From NCBI GenBank assembly GCA_036971615.1, contig JAYKKR010000011.1, positions 310,001 through 374,000 on the forward strand: a stretch of DNA of 64,000 nucleotides, given 5' to 3'. This document shows positions 34,440-46,969 of this stretch, piece by piece; position 1 is the stretch's first letter, and each line of letters opens with the position of its first letter. This DNA comes from Amyloporia xantha. Taxonomy: Eukaryota; Basidiomycota; Agaricomycetes; Polyporales; Adustoporiaceae. The position numbers and the translations under genes were made by a program. The notes beneath the pieces are model-generated. The model did no database searches, was not told the DNA's origin, and was given only the letters and a program-made list of their open reading frames with translations.

Positions 34440-35780
34440 AGCTCTCAGAGACATCACGCCGGATGGGTGCCTGCATATGGGCTTGTGTGACAGAGACTCA
34501 AGAGTTCGACAATGACCACGTGCTCCTACGGAGATGCGCGGCTGCAACTGGCTGCGATTGCTGTTCTTCGGCTGAGTCGTCGTCCGTCTCGTTTTACTTC
34601 ATACAACGCTTCGTCTCCTGGATATATTTTATATTTTATAAGCTGTAATCGAAGACTCACTCTCGGATGAACGTTAGCTATGCGAAGAGCCAGAACAGGG
34701 CCTGGGTGGTATTACTGCAATCTCATCGCCCTTGGGCTGCCAGTGTCCCTACTTAGCACTTCGTGGATCGACATCTGGAAGTCCAAGCTGCACGGTCTCC
34801 TACGATTTGCGCATCACTTCGACTGGAGCAGCAAACTCCACTCGATGAGTCAGCACGGACAACGTAGTGTGCTATCTCGCTTGTTTCCCGAAATTGCGCA
34901 TGAATTTATGCTGCAAGGAAACAGTCGGGCGCACTCTGTAAGTACTAAAATATGCACACTTTTCTCATTTCTCTTGTAGGATCTGCCTTTGCCCGGGCCG
35001 CCTGGTATGTGTAATAGGTCGAGAAGGCGATTCTTGCGGCTCGTTTCAGCGAATGTAGAAATGTAAGACCCCGCTCAGTGCGACGTGCCTTAATCCCACT
35101 CTGGCGATCGCGTTCCTTGTGGTTGGTAGTACATTCGGCTCGCGACTTGACTTCGCGACCTTCACGACGTGAGCATCTTACTTTTTCTTCTGCCTATCTC
35201 AGCGACATCTTCGAGTCTACAATGCGGCGCCTGATAAGTACTTGCTGCGGTCACTCTTCAAGACAGGACGCCTGTGCTAGGACGGTCAGTGTTTCGATAC
35301 GATTCTCCCACTCAACCCTTTCTGACGAACTGCGGAGCCCATAGAAGACAAGTACCGTACCGCCAGTGATTTTCTGTGCAGTGCGAAGCCAACCTGTCAC
35401 TGCCATCTTCAGCTCCACACCGCCGCCGTCCTCCGTTCGCCTGTTCTTGCTATTTGAGCAGCGCCCGCTTGGAACGGCTGCAGACCTGGTAGCAATCGCC
35501 TCCCTTGTTACGATCTAATCAGCACACGGGGTTCGTCCTTGTGGACGTACTCTTCTCCGTGTCCCACAACGAAGTCGGAGAGAGCCCAGCGCCCTGTGGC
35601 ATATCCCGCTATCGATCATCAGGCATCATCGGCTAATATATCCAGGTTCGTACATCGGACCATAGCCGTTTCACTCGGGATAGTTTTCATGCGTATACAG
35701 AGAAAAGCAACATCAGTGCAAGTTGGAAAAGGGAAATCCGTATCTGCATAGGCCAGATACTGCTCCCATATGCCCTTGTT
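34440..35780 (+). repeat. Block B left part, copy 1 (unknown gene relic)
   Basis: Runs in parallel with about 47.71-48.96 kb: TGGGTGC..GGGCTTGTGTG, CGTGCTCCTACGGAGATGCG, TGGATCGACATCTGGAAGTCC, CGACATCTTC, CAGTGCGAAGCCAACCTG, AATATATCCAGGTTCGT and AAGTCATATCG-type segments occur in the same order. Short frames only; splice-like borders (TAG before GACGGTCAG) suggest it was once spliced coding sequence. Function unknown. Confidence 0.5.
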
Positions 35781-35819
35781 TGAGGTCATATCGTGCGCTA
35801 TAGAGCAGTTCATCGCCGT

Positions 35820-36290
35820 ATAAACATAGTCCCAATTCAGGACTGCAGGTCGTCATTTTCGTCGTAAAGATGAACTCATCCGGACAGATGATCCTTTCCT
35901 TGGCCTTTCACAGCAGGAGGTGATGACGATCGATTGTTCCCTCTGTTCCTTGTGCTCCTCGTTTCTCCCACGAAGACTGTCAGGGTCAGGAGTGCCGACG
36001 ATCACAGTCCATCACCTCTACAGAGGGTGATGCAGCCACGCTCTTCGACTTGCACTACTACGAGGATGGTCACATCAGATAAGTCGGTAATGTGGGCTCT
36101 AAGATACATCTTCGATTCTTAGCAGCTGCAAGGGCAACGACGACATGGCGATACCGGCTGAAGCGCATCGCGACTTTGCTGCGAAGAGAGAAGACAAGCT
36201 CCGCCGAGCTGCATCTCGGAAGGTAGCAGGATGTGCGCATAGGAAAGCCGATATTAGAGGATGCCATTCGAGGTACGTGGTCCGTTGTAG
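35820..36290 (+). pseudogene. Ferric reductase C-terminal fragment
   Basis: CCCAATTCAGGACTGCAGGTCGTCATTTTCGTCGTAAAGATGAACTCATCC corresponds to the MVPDSELQVDIFVTKE exon of the intact reductase (25.29 kb). GAGAGAAGACAAGCTCCGCCGAGCTGCATCTCGGAAGGTAGCAG and GAGGTACGTGGTC correspond to 25.67-25.77 kb. Membrane, FAD and NADPH domains are absent and the frame is interrupted, so it is non-functional. It sits directly upstream of a thioredoxin-like gene, as does the fragment at 48.97 kb. Confidence 0.7.
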
Positions 36291-36841
36291 CAGACTTGGC
36301 GGAGCAGACCTTTAGTCATGGGGCTGCGGGCGGAGGTGGAACAACCGTGGTACCGAGAAACAACTCAGTGCTTCCGTAGAACGAAACCTCATACAGTCGT
36401 GTGTCGTTGTGGACGCGAAGCTGTAGGAATACTCTCCTAGACAGTACTGGAGGATGTATGCCGACTCGAGGACGACCATGACCGTGATCGTGGTCGCTGC
36501 GCAGTCTCACTCGTAAGGCCGTTTGAAGACAAATCCCTCGCGAGCTTTGTCAAGAGTGATCGTGAGTGCAGGGGGTGATCAGCTTGGTCGGGGAAATCTG
36601 GAGAGCGACTTCGCAGTGGGCGCGAGGGGAAAGACGTACATGGTGGTGAAGTCACCGAGAGATGAGTCGTCCGCGTTTAGATAGACGACGCATGTAGTAC
36701 CATTTGGCAGGGACATGTGATGCTATGTAGCGGATCTTGTACCCTTGGCCGCTGACCTATAAATGGCGTCTTTCGGCTCTAAGCTTGCCCTCTAGATCTC
36801 ATTGTTTCCTCTATACACTTCCTGACCCTCATATTTTCGCA

Positions 36842-37453
36842 ATGTCCCAGATGTTCGCTAAGCCCAACAGTGAGATCAAGCCTGACAGTACCGCGCCCAA
36901 TGTTGACACGCCGACGTCTGTCACTGACATCAAGTCCCTCGACGACTTCCGTGCGAAAGTGAGTGTCTGCCGTACCTGTCATTCCGCACAATCCCAGGCG
37001 GTGCTCCGCTCTACTTATCACCATCACCAACGATCCATAGATCATACGTGGTGATAAGAGCATCGCCATCTGTGAGTTCACGGCAACTTGGTCGACCTCG
37101 TGCAACGCCATCTTGCCCATTTTCGAGAAACTCGCGAACCTGTATCCTCATGCCCATTACTACAAGGTCGAAACAGACAAACAGGAGGCCATTTCCAAAT
37201 ACGTCGGCATTAATAAGGTATGTACCTCCACTACGTGGTCATAGAAGAACAATCTTGAGGACGACGGTCTGACAAACGGTGTTGGCTCTACAGACACCCA
37301 CATTCATCGCCTACAAGAATAATAAGAGATTCAAGGACATTGTGAGTGCGGACCCCGCTGCGCTAATGGTGGGTCTGTGTCTTTTGTCCTTATCTGAAGG
37401 TATTGAATACCTGTCTGCTATAGTCTTTCATTAAGTCCGTCGCTGATAAGTGA
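36842..37453 (+). CDS. Thioredoxin-like protein with WSTSC in place of WCGPC
   Basis: Exons 36842-36958, 37041-37217, 37294-37368 and 37424-37453 join in phase to 132 residues. A short disordered arm (about 25 residues) is followed by a thioredoxin fold: SLDDFRAK, the strand SIAICEFTATW, active-site position WSTSC, NAILPIFEKLANLYP, YYKVETDKQEAISKYVGI, and the cis-proline loop KTPTFIAYKNNKRF. The first cysteine of the usual CXXC is serine, so dithiol oxidoreduction is not expected; only the second-position cysteine remains. A role as a binding or chaperone-like domain is inference. A plausible TATA sequence (CTATAAATG) lies near 36757. The gene is tail-to-tail with the DUF2235 gene at 38007-40210. 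The paralogue at 49167-50377 has the same four-exon layout. Confidence 0.8.
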
Positions 37454-38006
37454 CAGTCCGATGCAGTGTCAGCTACCCCATGCCTTCTCGATCATATTTA
37501 CCAGTTTATCAGTACTCGACTGTGATTAGTATGTACCGCACATCTTTTGTGATTCCAGACCGAGTGGATGTATAAGAAGACCACTACTTTACAGCTGCCA
37601 GAACACACATTTCAAGCTTGATCGATTCATCATTGAACGTTATTGGATATCAAACGAAATGTTCGTTGCAGGGATCTTGACAGGAATGAGGAACGAGTTG
37701 GTAGATCGAAATCCAAGTGATCGTCAAATTCAAAACATCACGACTAAGCAGGCTCCCTTCCAACAGAAACACGCACAGCAATTATGAGCGGAGCATGTAT
37801 TTTGATACTATGTCTGAATAAATGAGGCTTGTTTTAGCCAAGCGGAGAAGATACGATGTTTGCTCATGGGTCAACATGGTCCTACAAGAACCGGCGTGCA
37901 TGCATCAGGCTTTGTGTTGCAAGGCAAATAGGTGGGTGCATTACCTTGGTGAAATTTCGCGAACAACATTGCATTGACTAAACGGACTAGTAGTGGCTAA
38001 GCTCGT
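37454..38006. other. Gap between convergent genes, no gene supported
   Basis: Holds the 3' ends of the thioredoxin-like and DUF2235 genes. No open frame of interest. Confidence 0.4.
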
Positions 38007-40210
38007 TTAAATAGTAGCCTGTATCTTCTTTAAGGCTTTCTCAAGATATGACACCTGCTTCCCTTCCCTTATCGTGTTGGTTTCGTCCAGCCACTCATCC
38101 CACAATTTGCTAGGATCCAAATTAACTGCATAAATGGTATCAGCAAATGAATAAAGTATCCTGTAGAAGCCAAGAATACCCTTGGAATGTTTGAGCATCT
38201 TCATCGTAAAGTCCGATATCTCATATTCTAGATCTTTGTGGTGCTCTAGTATGTCGAGGAGCACATCGAGGACCTCCTTTTTTGCGACACATGCATCCAC
38301 TCCCTTCTCTACGGGTACATTTAATATTTCAAATCGCAAAAGACGTCGTCACACAATGAACACTAAATGCACGCACCAAGTGAGCGCAGGATCAGAAAAT
38401 CAATCCGCACGTCCTTCCTTCCGACAAGTAGCTGAACTTGTTCGTTCGCAATTTTGTCGCCGTAGACGTCTAATTCAATCAAGCTCGACTCCTTCGCCCC
38501 TTTATCATGCCTAATGGCGCCCCAGTCATGACCGCTCTCCGGAGAGAATTGAGCTAGTGGTTGATACTTGCTATTAGTGTTTTGTAAAACGGAAGCATGA
38601 ATCTTCTGTCCCGGATAAATATAACGCGGTGCACCACAATGTGGCAAGATCCTGTGGACCAGATGAGAACGCTAAAGCAAAAATGGAATACTGCTCACCA
38701 TCTGAGACATTTACCAGGAAAGTCTTCGCGCCGACTGAAGAAAGGAAACAATTCAAGGAGATACCAACCCCCTTTCAAAGATTTCTGAGGGTTGGGGGCC
38801 TCAATCGCTTCGAAGTTGAATCCGACCTGTTTAGGAGAGACATCGAGTCCTTTCTTCCATGCCTCGCGCAGTATCCAAAAAGCTGGTAATTTGTCCATCA
38901 TGTCCCTCTGATTTTCCATTTTATTTCCCCCACCACTAGAGGACTAGTTGTATCAACGGATTTCATCGATGCCTCGGATGAAGGCTTACACATCAGAGTG
39001 GCAACCCACAAACCAGACTTCTTTGATATGTTCTTCGTCTTTCGCGGGCTCTTCCAGTTGCCTACCCTGAGCCTGAGGAACGTCTGCCATGCTGGACTTG
39101 CTATCAATATCGTTTTTTGAACCAAGCGAATAGCGTATGTCTTCCGGAGAAAACTTGACGCGATTTTCGTCAAGCGCGAGGGCATGCCGGAAATAGGATA
39201 CGTGATCTACACTACGCGCTTTTGGAAAGTTCCTGTGGCGAAAACCAACAGACGATACAGTATCCCTACGTGTAGATGTCTTCAGTCTGGTCATTGAATG
39301 TCGGCACTGAATATGCACTTACCAAACACCAATAAAATGTACTTTCACCTCCGGACGGCAAAATGTGTCTTTGAACTGCTTTGCCCTACGGTACATTGCT
39401 TTAGAAATAGTGAAGCGGCCATATTATGCCTAGTGCGTACTTAGGATCTTCCTGTGAATTGTTCGAGTCCTTATATGAGCGAGTGTATAACTCATAGGCA
39501 CTTTAATCCTATAATTATGCAGGGAAGATATACAAGAATACCAAATTGATCACGTACAATGAGATTTGTTCCGTGTTACCAGCGTGTATGAGGCCGACCT
39601 GTGACGACCATGTTCATTGCTATACTCGCCATGCACAACAGGACACAACGCACCACATGTATCATCGCGGCGAGCACTCTGACCTGATATGCGCCGCGAG
39701 AGAAGCCTGGAAAGTGTGTTCAGCGATCCCTACTTGAGTTAGAAAAGTCAACACACCGAAAAGAAAAATTCGGTCTTCTGGTTTATAGTGCTCAGACAGC
39801 CACTTGTATGCTGCAAGAACGATGTCTTGGAAGTTCCTATTGTATTTTTAGGCTTGGTACCTGGACAAGGGCTCACACAACACGCACCAAGCTACGGCGA
39901 GATCCTTCAAGTTGGCAACCCACTTCCGTATTTGTGCCCTTCCTGAAGTATTCGCATATGTTCCAATTCCGCTGTTGTAGTATGTAAGTTGATGCTCGTT
40001 CTTCGTTATCTTCGCGTAGAACTCTACAACATTGGAGTTCTGCGCGCAAATGCTTAGTCTTACACGGAAGCATCAGATGGACACGCCCACCTTTCCTAAC
40101 GGATGGAATTGGTTCATGGTCCCATCAAGGGCCACTACGAGATTTCGCCCCTTCTTCCCTGCATTGCAAGTAGGACAGATGGTTGCGGTGTTCTGATCTG
40201 ATGATGCCAT
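38007..40210 (-). CDS. DUF2235 (Tle1-like) alpha/beta-hydrolase, many exons
   Basis: DUF2235 is the catalytic domain of Tle1-type phospholipases; fungal members are of unknown role. Minus-strand exons begin 40210-40091 (MASSDQN, CPTC, GRNLVVALDGTMNQF), 40039-39888 (NSNVVEFY, LTYYNSGIGTYA), 39836-39757 (IVLAAYKWLSEHY, IFLF) and 39706 onward. The junction rebuilds GFSRGAYQVRVL, the G-x-S-x-G nucleophile elbow. Later exons give RDTVSSVGF, FRHALALDENRVKFSPED, WFVGCHSDVGGG (catalytic His/Asp region), FWILREAWKKG and RYIYPGQKIHAS. The last exon is helical and ends KALKKIQATI. All junctions I tested keep phase; I did not resolve each of the later exons. No signal peptide is seen, so a cytosolic enzyme is likely. 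The paralogue at 51276-53502 has the same order. Confidence 0.78.
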
Positions 40211-40299
40211 AGAAATGAGATAATCCAACAAGACAGAGAGAACCTATTAGACAACTGTCGACGAGGGAACTAGGCTTTATATGTGGTTCGCTGCACACT

Positions 40300-41340
40300 A
40301 CTTTGTCCATGCTCTATGAAACACTGCAGGTCCATGCTCCCTAAAATTTCCAATTCGAATGGGGAATGTCAAATGAATGTGCTCGAAGAACGAGAGAAGA
40401 GGGCAGATTATGGGCGCGCTGAGAAGTACAGGGAGCTATACATTTGTACTACCCGAGGTTTGCGCCCGACTTCTGTGAAGAAGAGATCCCACACCTGTCA
40501 CTGACACCTTGCGTCAATCCCGCGATATACAATCAGGCATTGGAACCTGATGCTTACACACTTGGAGTATCACATTAATCACGACAGACACTTGACCGCA
40601 TGGATTGTGGCAAGACCGAATGGTGTGGCCACTGACCGACAGTCTCTGAATTCAAAGCATGAAGCGACGTACTATCTTTGAATGCGTTGCAATGCCGCTC
40701 TTGTGATGTGTGAGCTGTTGTTTGTCCTTTTCAGTCCGCACGTACATAGATTCGTCCATGAAATGCGCATTTTGCGAGTTATTTTGGATAATGTCCAGCA
40801 TATACGTCAACACAAAATGATTGTATATTTCGTGGAAAGGATAAATGTCGTCTTGTGCCTCGCTTATTCTTGGTGGCGAACATGAGGACCTGTAAACCCC
40901 TTCACGTCAGGAAGCACGGGCGGCATATTGACGTCAAATTATGCATCCAGAAGCTTCGAGTTCACCATTCTAATTTCCATGTCAAGACAATGTCAAGGAA
41001 TGTGATGACTGAGCCTCGACCAATCCGCAGCCGAACACTGTTGCGAGTTCTTCACGCAAGGATATGCGCGTTCAAGTTAGGGCAATAGTGTTTGTGTTTG
41101 TGTTTGGTACGGAGAGGTGTGGTGGCAGGCCGCCCTGCTGTCTTCGTCTTTCTCCGTTGCTTCGAAATAAAGATGTCGGATGCCTGCAGGCCGCCAGAAT
41201 GGTGTCTTGATTAGACAAGTGAGAGCATGGTACGGGTGCGGTGCAAATTCGATCCGATCCGATCTCTGATTCGACGACCCCTGCGCATTCAGTGGCACGT
41301 GTATACCTTCAGTCAGCTCCATGGCGGTCAAGAAAGGCCC
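40300..41340. repeat. Upstream flank of DUF2235 copy 1, shared with 53.55-54.0 kb
   Basis: GTGGTTCGCTGCACACTAC, CATGCTC..AAATTTCC, GGGAATGTCAAA and CTTGACCGCATGG..GACCGAATGG..GTGGCCACT have counterparts at 53.58-53.88 kb and again, weaker, at 56.44-56.92 kb. No gene supported. GTTTGT repeats lie near 41089. Confidence 0.4.
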
Positions 41341-43080
41341 TGTCAGGGATGGTAAGTTGCTGGATCGGTCGTAAAAGACAGAGCACCGATTACCCTTTCA
41401 ACTTTGTCCATTTTGCGTGGGTCTGCATGAGACTCATGTCGAGAGTCGCGCTGTAGCTCCCCGAAGCGAAGGTATGTACGGTAGACATGGTTAATATTCA
41501 TTTATGGATACCCTCATAAAGACACGATGTGTCCAGTAAACGTACGATCGTGGTCGCTGCACAGGTCACTCTTCGATCCTTGGGTGATGGCACAGGACTG
41601 GACATGAACTGTGAACATGACGTCCTACTCGACACCACGCAGTACCCAGCCAGCATATCGGATCTTGTCACTTCTGACAAAGCTGTACAAGAAAGGTAAG
41701 CGCATCTCCTAAGTTGTCCACAGCGACTCTACATTGACTCCACGGTATAATACCCCTTGTTGATCTCCACAGTTTGATTCTCTCGATATTAGCTGCCAGA
41801 GTGACTATATCAGTGACACCATGAACACAGCAGCACACGATCCAGGATTGCTTTCAGAGTTGAATTGACACACAACGCACCACGGTCATGATTACACCAG
41901 CTATAACGCACATTCTTTTGCCTCCATTTATTGTCTTTGAGGGTATAACGCAAGTGCTTCATCCTTGTGCGGAACAACGATAATAACCTGTGCTTATATT
42001 AGGTTGAATTTATGGCACAATACCCTGTTGTCCCGGGCATCCCAGGTCTCACCGGTTATGGCTCGGTACGGTCACCATTGATGTCGTCAGGGGTTTATGA
42101 GATGCTATCACATACTCTAGAAAAGCCGGGGCCTTTTCCGAGTATGAATCAAATTGGCAGATGACCCTTCGAATGGTCTTCACAACTCGTTCTAATCCTT
42201 CGCATGTTTTGCACACATGGCGCAATGCGAGGATCCTGCTTGACGTCGTCAGTATATGCGTGGGCTCTCCTGCATCCAATCATGCTACCAACGTAGGAGA
42301 GCCACGGGAAGCGCAATGTCAGGTGTCAGCTCGTTCGAGATTCAGCATGGCCTGCTCACATCCTCGTCAGATGTGCGTCACACCCGCTTCTAATGCGCTT
42401 GAAAGTGGGCTAATACGCAAGTCCCAATCTTAGTCCGGAACCTCTCAGATGATATCATTCCATGCAAAGCTCCCACCATCCCAGCGCGTTGTCATGAATG
42501 CTCTACGCAGGCCGGTCATTGTCTTACACTTGCGGCCAATGCTGACTGTATTCCAATTTAGTTAGGGCGTGACCCGCTTGCTGCCACGGTACTGTCTGCA
42601 TCTGTAATGCCTTGCAAGAATGAATTTCAGTATGATTGGTCTGGCAACGTTCGTCAAATGTGGGATAAGGGGATCCAGATGATCCGGGCTGGAAGGAGGA
42701 CATGAATACATTATCTATATTTGTGAGTCAAGTCTCGATACGGTCCACCTGGTGTGAGTAGCTAGCTTGCAGAGCAGAGTATGCAGACTTCGTAATTAAT
42801 ATGCTCTCAAGGCAGGTCTATTCTCCGCAGTCGTCACAGGATCCATTGTACCATTCTATGTCCTACTCAATCCGCAAGTGACCACTCCTTCCACCGCCGA
42901 AGTACTGCTCCATATCTCCGGACAGTTAAGCAGCTTTGCTCTATATGCAAACTATCTCAATTCAACCCACCCGCCTTACTCGGGTCATGTTGTCAACGCC
43001 CTCTCCCAGTCGATCGACGGTCACAGTCAATGGACTCTGGCTGTCGGCGCTCGTTTTTACCCTCGCCGATGCGTCCATCA
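41340..43080 (+). pseudogene. DUF6535 gene relic (block A, third copy, truncated)
   Basis: Follows block A from the upstream relic through the gene start. GCGTGGGCTCTCCTGCATCCAATCATGCTACCA equals the first exon of the gene at 29090, but the start ATG is GTG. TTCAGTATGATTGGTCTGGC and TCTCAAGGCAGGTCTATTCTCCGCAGTCGTCACAGG equal exon 3 and the start of exon 4, and the membrane-segment sequence runs to GTTTTTACCCTCGCCGATGCGTCCATC. There the copy jumps to the block A tail (43.1 kb), losing about 3.4 kb including helices 3 and 4. Non-functional. Confidence 0.75.
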
Positions 43081-43089
43081 GCGAAGCAT

Positions 43090-43660
43090 GGTCATGCGAA
43101 TTCACCTCATGAACGAAACTGTGCGAGGAGTGATCAGACAACAATCAAATTTGGGATGCATCTAGAAACGTTAAGATCGGGACGTTAGCAGCGTAGAAGT
43201 GCAAGCAGCAACGTCTCCCCGCGGTTACAGGCGGTTACAGAACAGAAAAAGAGCCTTTAGCACTGAGCAGAGATAATGAGAACATCCTGACTAACATTTC
43301 TCTACCAATCATCGGGCAACCCTCTCGGATTTCAGAGAGCGTGACAAATATTGACAAGATCAGGCCCCTCCGTCCAACGCGTTTGAACTCGGCGCAATGA
43401 GCAAGGACCTGATATCACGTTAGGACAAAGAACGTAGGTATCGGAGGGCCCGTGTATAGAGCGAGCAACACAGATCAAAGAAATATTTCAGTGAGCACGC
43501 GATCCCCCGAATTCGGAAAGATCACATTGGAAAGCGCACCCGAGCTCACCAGCAAATATCTCTTCATATACCCTTCGTCTCTGCAGAAGCCCAGCCGGCA
43601 GCTGATGTGACTGAGGCGATGTCCGCTCCATCGTCGCTTGTTCAAGTACGATCATAACGC
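43090..43660. repeat. Block A tail, copy joined to truncated DUF6535
   Basis: Counterpart of 33.33-33.90 kb (CACCTCATGAACGAAACTGTGCGAGGAGTGATCAGACAAC through CAGCTGATGTGACTGAGGCGATGTCCGCT). All frames are interrupted. Confidence 0.55.
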
Positions 43661-44790
43661 GCTACAACAGTACAACTTGTGGTTGTCAGAGTTAGAAATT
43701 GCACGGTCCTCGACAAGCTGTCGCAACCGCGAACCGTGAGGATGAGTCGTAAGACGGATCACGTATCCAGGGACAGAGAAGGCAGGTGGAAAACCGCCAC
43801 TATCAGTGAGCAGAACGACGTTCAAGCCTATTCCAAGAACAGCCGATTGCGTCTGAAGGCCATATAACGGAATGTCGCTTGATAATCATAGGCAATAGAC
43901 ACGCACAGCGACAGCACGAGAGGAACTGGCGCGTACTTCCATGACCATGCTCTGGGCACGATCATGGCTTCTTCATGATTTCCGGAGCTACGAGCCTCCA
44001 GAGGCATGAACGTAGGGTACGCTTGTCAGAGGCATGGCCCATTCGAGCACCTCAGGACAGCCGCTCGTCCGTAGAGTAACATGTCCACAGTGCACATATG
44101 CCAACAACACATCGAAAGTTCAATGTCGACCGCTGCCATCGACGTGGAGGATGCGTACTGATTTTGGAGCACGTGATGGCTACGACTGATCGGCAATCGC
44201 TGAGGGAGTCTCGCACTGTGCAGACTCGTCACACTCCTTCGCTCTCTGTATCGAGTATAAAGGGCAGAACAGGGCTCTGTTGCGACCCTACATTCAGATC
44301 CCTTTTACCTCAGCCTTAGGACATTCTCTGCTGAGCGGACGGACGCGATCGACTCCTCAATGCGGCCATATTCACCTGTCGGTCTATTCTCTTGCTTTGA
44401 TAATATTCTGATTCCATCTTGGCGCATGCAAGCACTCAACTGTGGCAGGAGTTGACTGCATGTCGATTTCTGCTTCGAAACACTCTCGACATCATATACG
44501 AGCGCACCTGCAGCCTTTGAGCCCTCATCTTACTTCCATCCGTGACCTCTGCTCATAAATTTCTCAAATATCTGTGCTTTGTGCACCTTGTGCCTCACAT
44601 TTTCCCCTGAGTTCCGAGGTTTCTCAGACATCGATAATATGCCTATTCTGCATTTCAGTCGTGTACGTCTAATTCATCCACTCATAAGCCTTGCTCCAGA
44701 AATGACATTCGTAAAGGGTGGTTTCGGAAAGGTGGCAATGTCATTATGAAGGTTCAATAAGCCCACTCGGGAACACCTCTTATCAGGGCT
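43661..44790. other. No gene supported
   Basis: Short frames only. I see no feature or repeat relation I can support. Confidence 0.3.
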
Positions 44791-45583
44791 TCAGTTTGTG
44801 TTGAATACGCTTCTGAGGCTCGAGCGGTGAGTCTGCCCGTCTACCTCAAAGTATTCTCCTTTATGGCCGCCATGAACGATCAGCACAGTGTAGCGCCCTG
44901 GATTATAATTCGGCTTCCGTAGCCCCATCATTTGGACTGCGATTCGGAGAGACCCTTTCAACCACTGTACAGACATTGGCCAGCATGTCTGTACTATTGG
45001 TCACAACTATGAGTGGGAGGCTCACGTTGATCGTATATCGTTCCTTGGTCTCCCCAGGCTCTCGGATGCCAGCATACTCGATTTCGAGTTGCGCATGGGC
45101 ATATCCTTGTACGGCATTCTGCATCACAGGATCAATGTCCCCGCATCGCAGGGAGGCGTTCCGTAAAGAATACGATAGCCTCTGCACATCTGGTCAATCG
45201 TGGTTGTGAACAACGTCTGCGACGCCTCGTCAGATTGCCCAATGTGAGCCTCCAAGGTGACACATACTGCAACATCTCACTATGCTATGCAAGATGCCGA
45301 GGGGAATTTCAGGTAGCTAGTTCCTCGCGTTGTCGGTGGGTTCTCCGCACACTCAGTCTTTCAGCAGGAATTTCTCTCAGAACATTCAGAAGTGCCAGCG
45401 GCGGCAGGAACTGAAGGAGCTCCATATTGGTGTTCTAGCTGCAATGCGTTGATACAACTGGTGGGGAATATCTCTATGTTCTGATTTGATTCCCAAAGAT
45501 AAGTTCGTAAGCATCGTGCTGAATATGGACTGAAACTTATATGCCAGATTTGTGGTCAAGGTGGAGAGTCGGATCAATGTCAT
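44791..45583 (-). CDS. Possible unknown gene, two or three exons
   Basis: Minus-strand frames are natural-looking and consecutive: 45583-45386 (IRLSTLTTNLAYKFQSIF), 45187-44903 (DPVMQNAVQGYAHAQLEIEYAGIREPGETKERYTINVSLPLIVVTN) and 44976-44791 (WLKGSLRIAVQMMGLRKPNYNPGRYTVLIVHGG). The second and third overlap by an intron-like border near LANVCTVV / QWLKGS. I do not recognise the family. Beta-rich content with YTVLIVHGG suggests a compact domain. Start and splice sites are not fixed, and a relic is possible. Confidence 0.35.
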
Positions 45584-46960
45584 TCTGCAACATTGTCAAC
45601 GACATGTAGAGAATCTTCCGGGGGAAAAGAAGTCTCAAATCCAATTGGAACCGCAAAATTGTACTTTCGGCGCTTCCTATAGGATTCCCCCGGTTCGGAG
45701 TAATGGTAAGTGCATCGCTTGTTTGTTTACTCGTAATCAGATTCCTGAGTGCACTGTCTGTCTCCCAGCTATTTGAATGCGCTAGGCACTAGGCGAGGGA
45801 AAACAATGCCGATGAGTTTACTCAGCTCGCACTTTCATGGGGCTATGAGCCTGTGATTCTCTTACGTGTCGGAACAACAAGTGCTCCCCCATCCTACATC
45901 TGACAGGTCTCCACGCGCAGGTATGGAATGTGGTTCAAAACTGCCGTTTCACCGTGGAAGACACATGTCATGTTAAGTTCTGTCTTTCTGTGAGTCTTTT
46001 TATGATGAACCTTATTCCGTATGTTGCAGGATACTATCTCATCTGTACATTACATATGGACCTGTCCCCGCTCTGTATGCGCACTCAGCGTCACAGGATC
46101 TCCAGTATCTGGTCTCAACTCGTTCGCGCTGGCATTGATATTGATTACGGTTTAGCTCATCTCGCTCATCCCTGTTTTGGGCAAATGTCAGCCACCTTTC
46201 TTACCCTCGCCATGACCCCCTATTGCCGCCCGTGCGACAGTCGAGAATCACGTTCTAGCTCGCACTGCAAATTCAGCTCTGGTGCTGGCTCGATTTCCGA
46301 AGACAATATGAACTCATGCTGCTGGGGATCATATCGGACATTATGACTAAGCGTTTGTTGGGGCGTACGTCAAAGGTAGAGAAAAATTGCTTGGAGCACA
46401 GCGATCTGTATACCCATCTTTCTCCGTGCGCCTTCAACAATCAAGACTAGACTTCATTACTGACTTTTGTACATGTTGAGCGTTTTCTTCCTATCGAGTT
46501 TTTCTTCGCATGACCCTGTTCCGATTGGCAAGTGAACGTCCATGGGATGGACGTGCACCGGCGCAGCGAACCACAGATACACTGCCCCGACTCTCAGTCA
46601 ACGATTGTCAGAAATTTTCTCAATATTATGTCGGATTAGCCCGTTCTGTGGCATAGGAAGAAAACCGCATGGCTCTGCCAACTGTGCAAGATTTGAACCG
46701 CGAAACCATGGGGATGAATAAATCTCGTAGACGCATGAACGAGTTTGGCTTGTAGGCTGGCGTGTCTTTTTCATGCTCTCTGGGGACTCCAAATTTTCGT
46801 GCATGCAGAAGTTTAATGTCATCGAAGCCGATGCATGGATGAGAAAGAAAATAACTGACGTATACGAATCATGCAGAAAACCAGTGGCCCTGGAAGTAGC
46901 TCATCAGCTTGATGGGCTTCGTCATTGCTCAGTGGATGATGCTTCAGACTTCTGCGCATG
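45584..46960. other. No gene supported
   Basis: Several frames up to 138 codons. One, 45930-46346 plus, includes a plausible small intron (GTGAGT..TTGCAG at about 45990-46029), but stops appear soon after on the spliced reading. I cannot support a gene. Confidence 0.3.
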
Positions 46961-46969
46961 TATATTTCT

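Noticed and set aside
45930..46346. A 138-codon plus-strand gene
   Set aside because: The only plausible intron leads to early stops, and the unspliced frame shows no domain.
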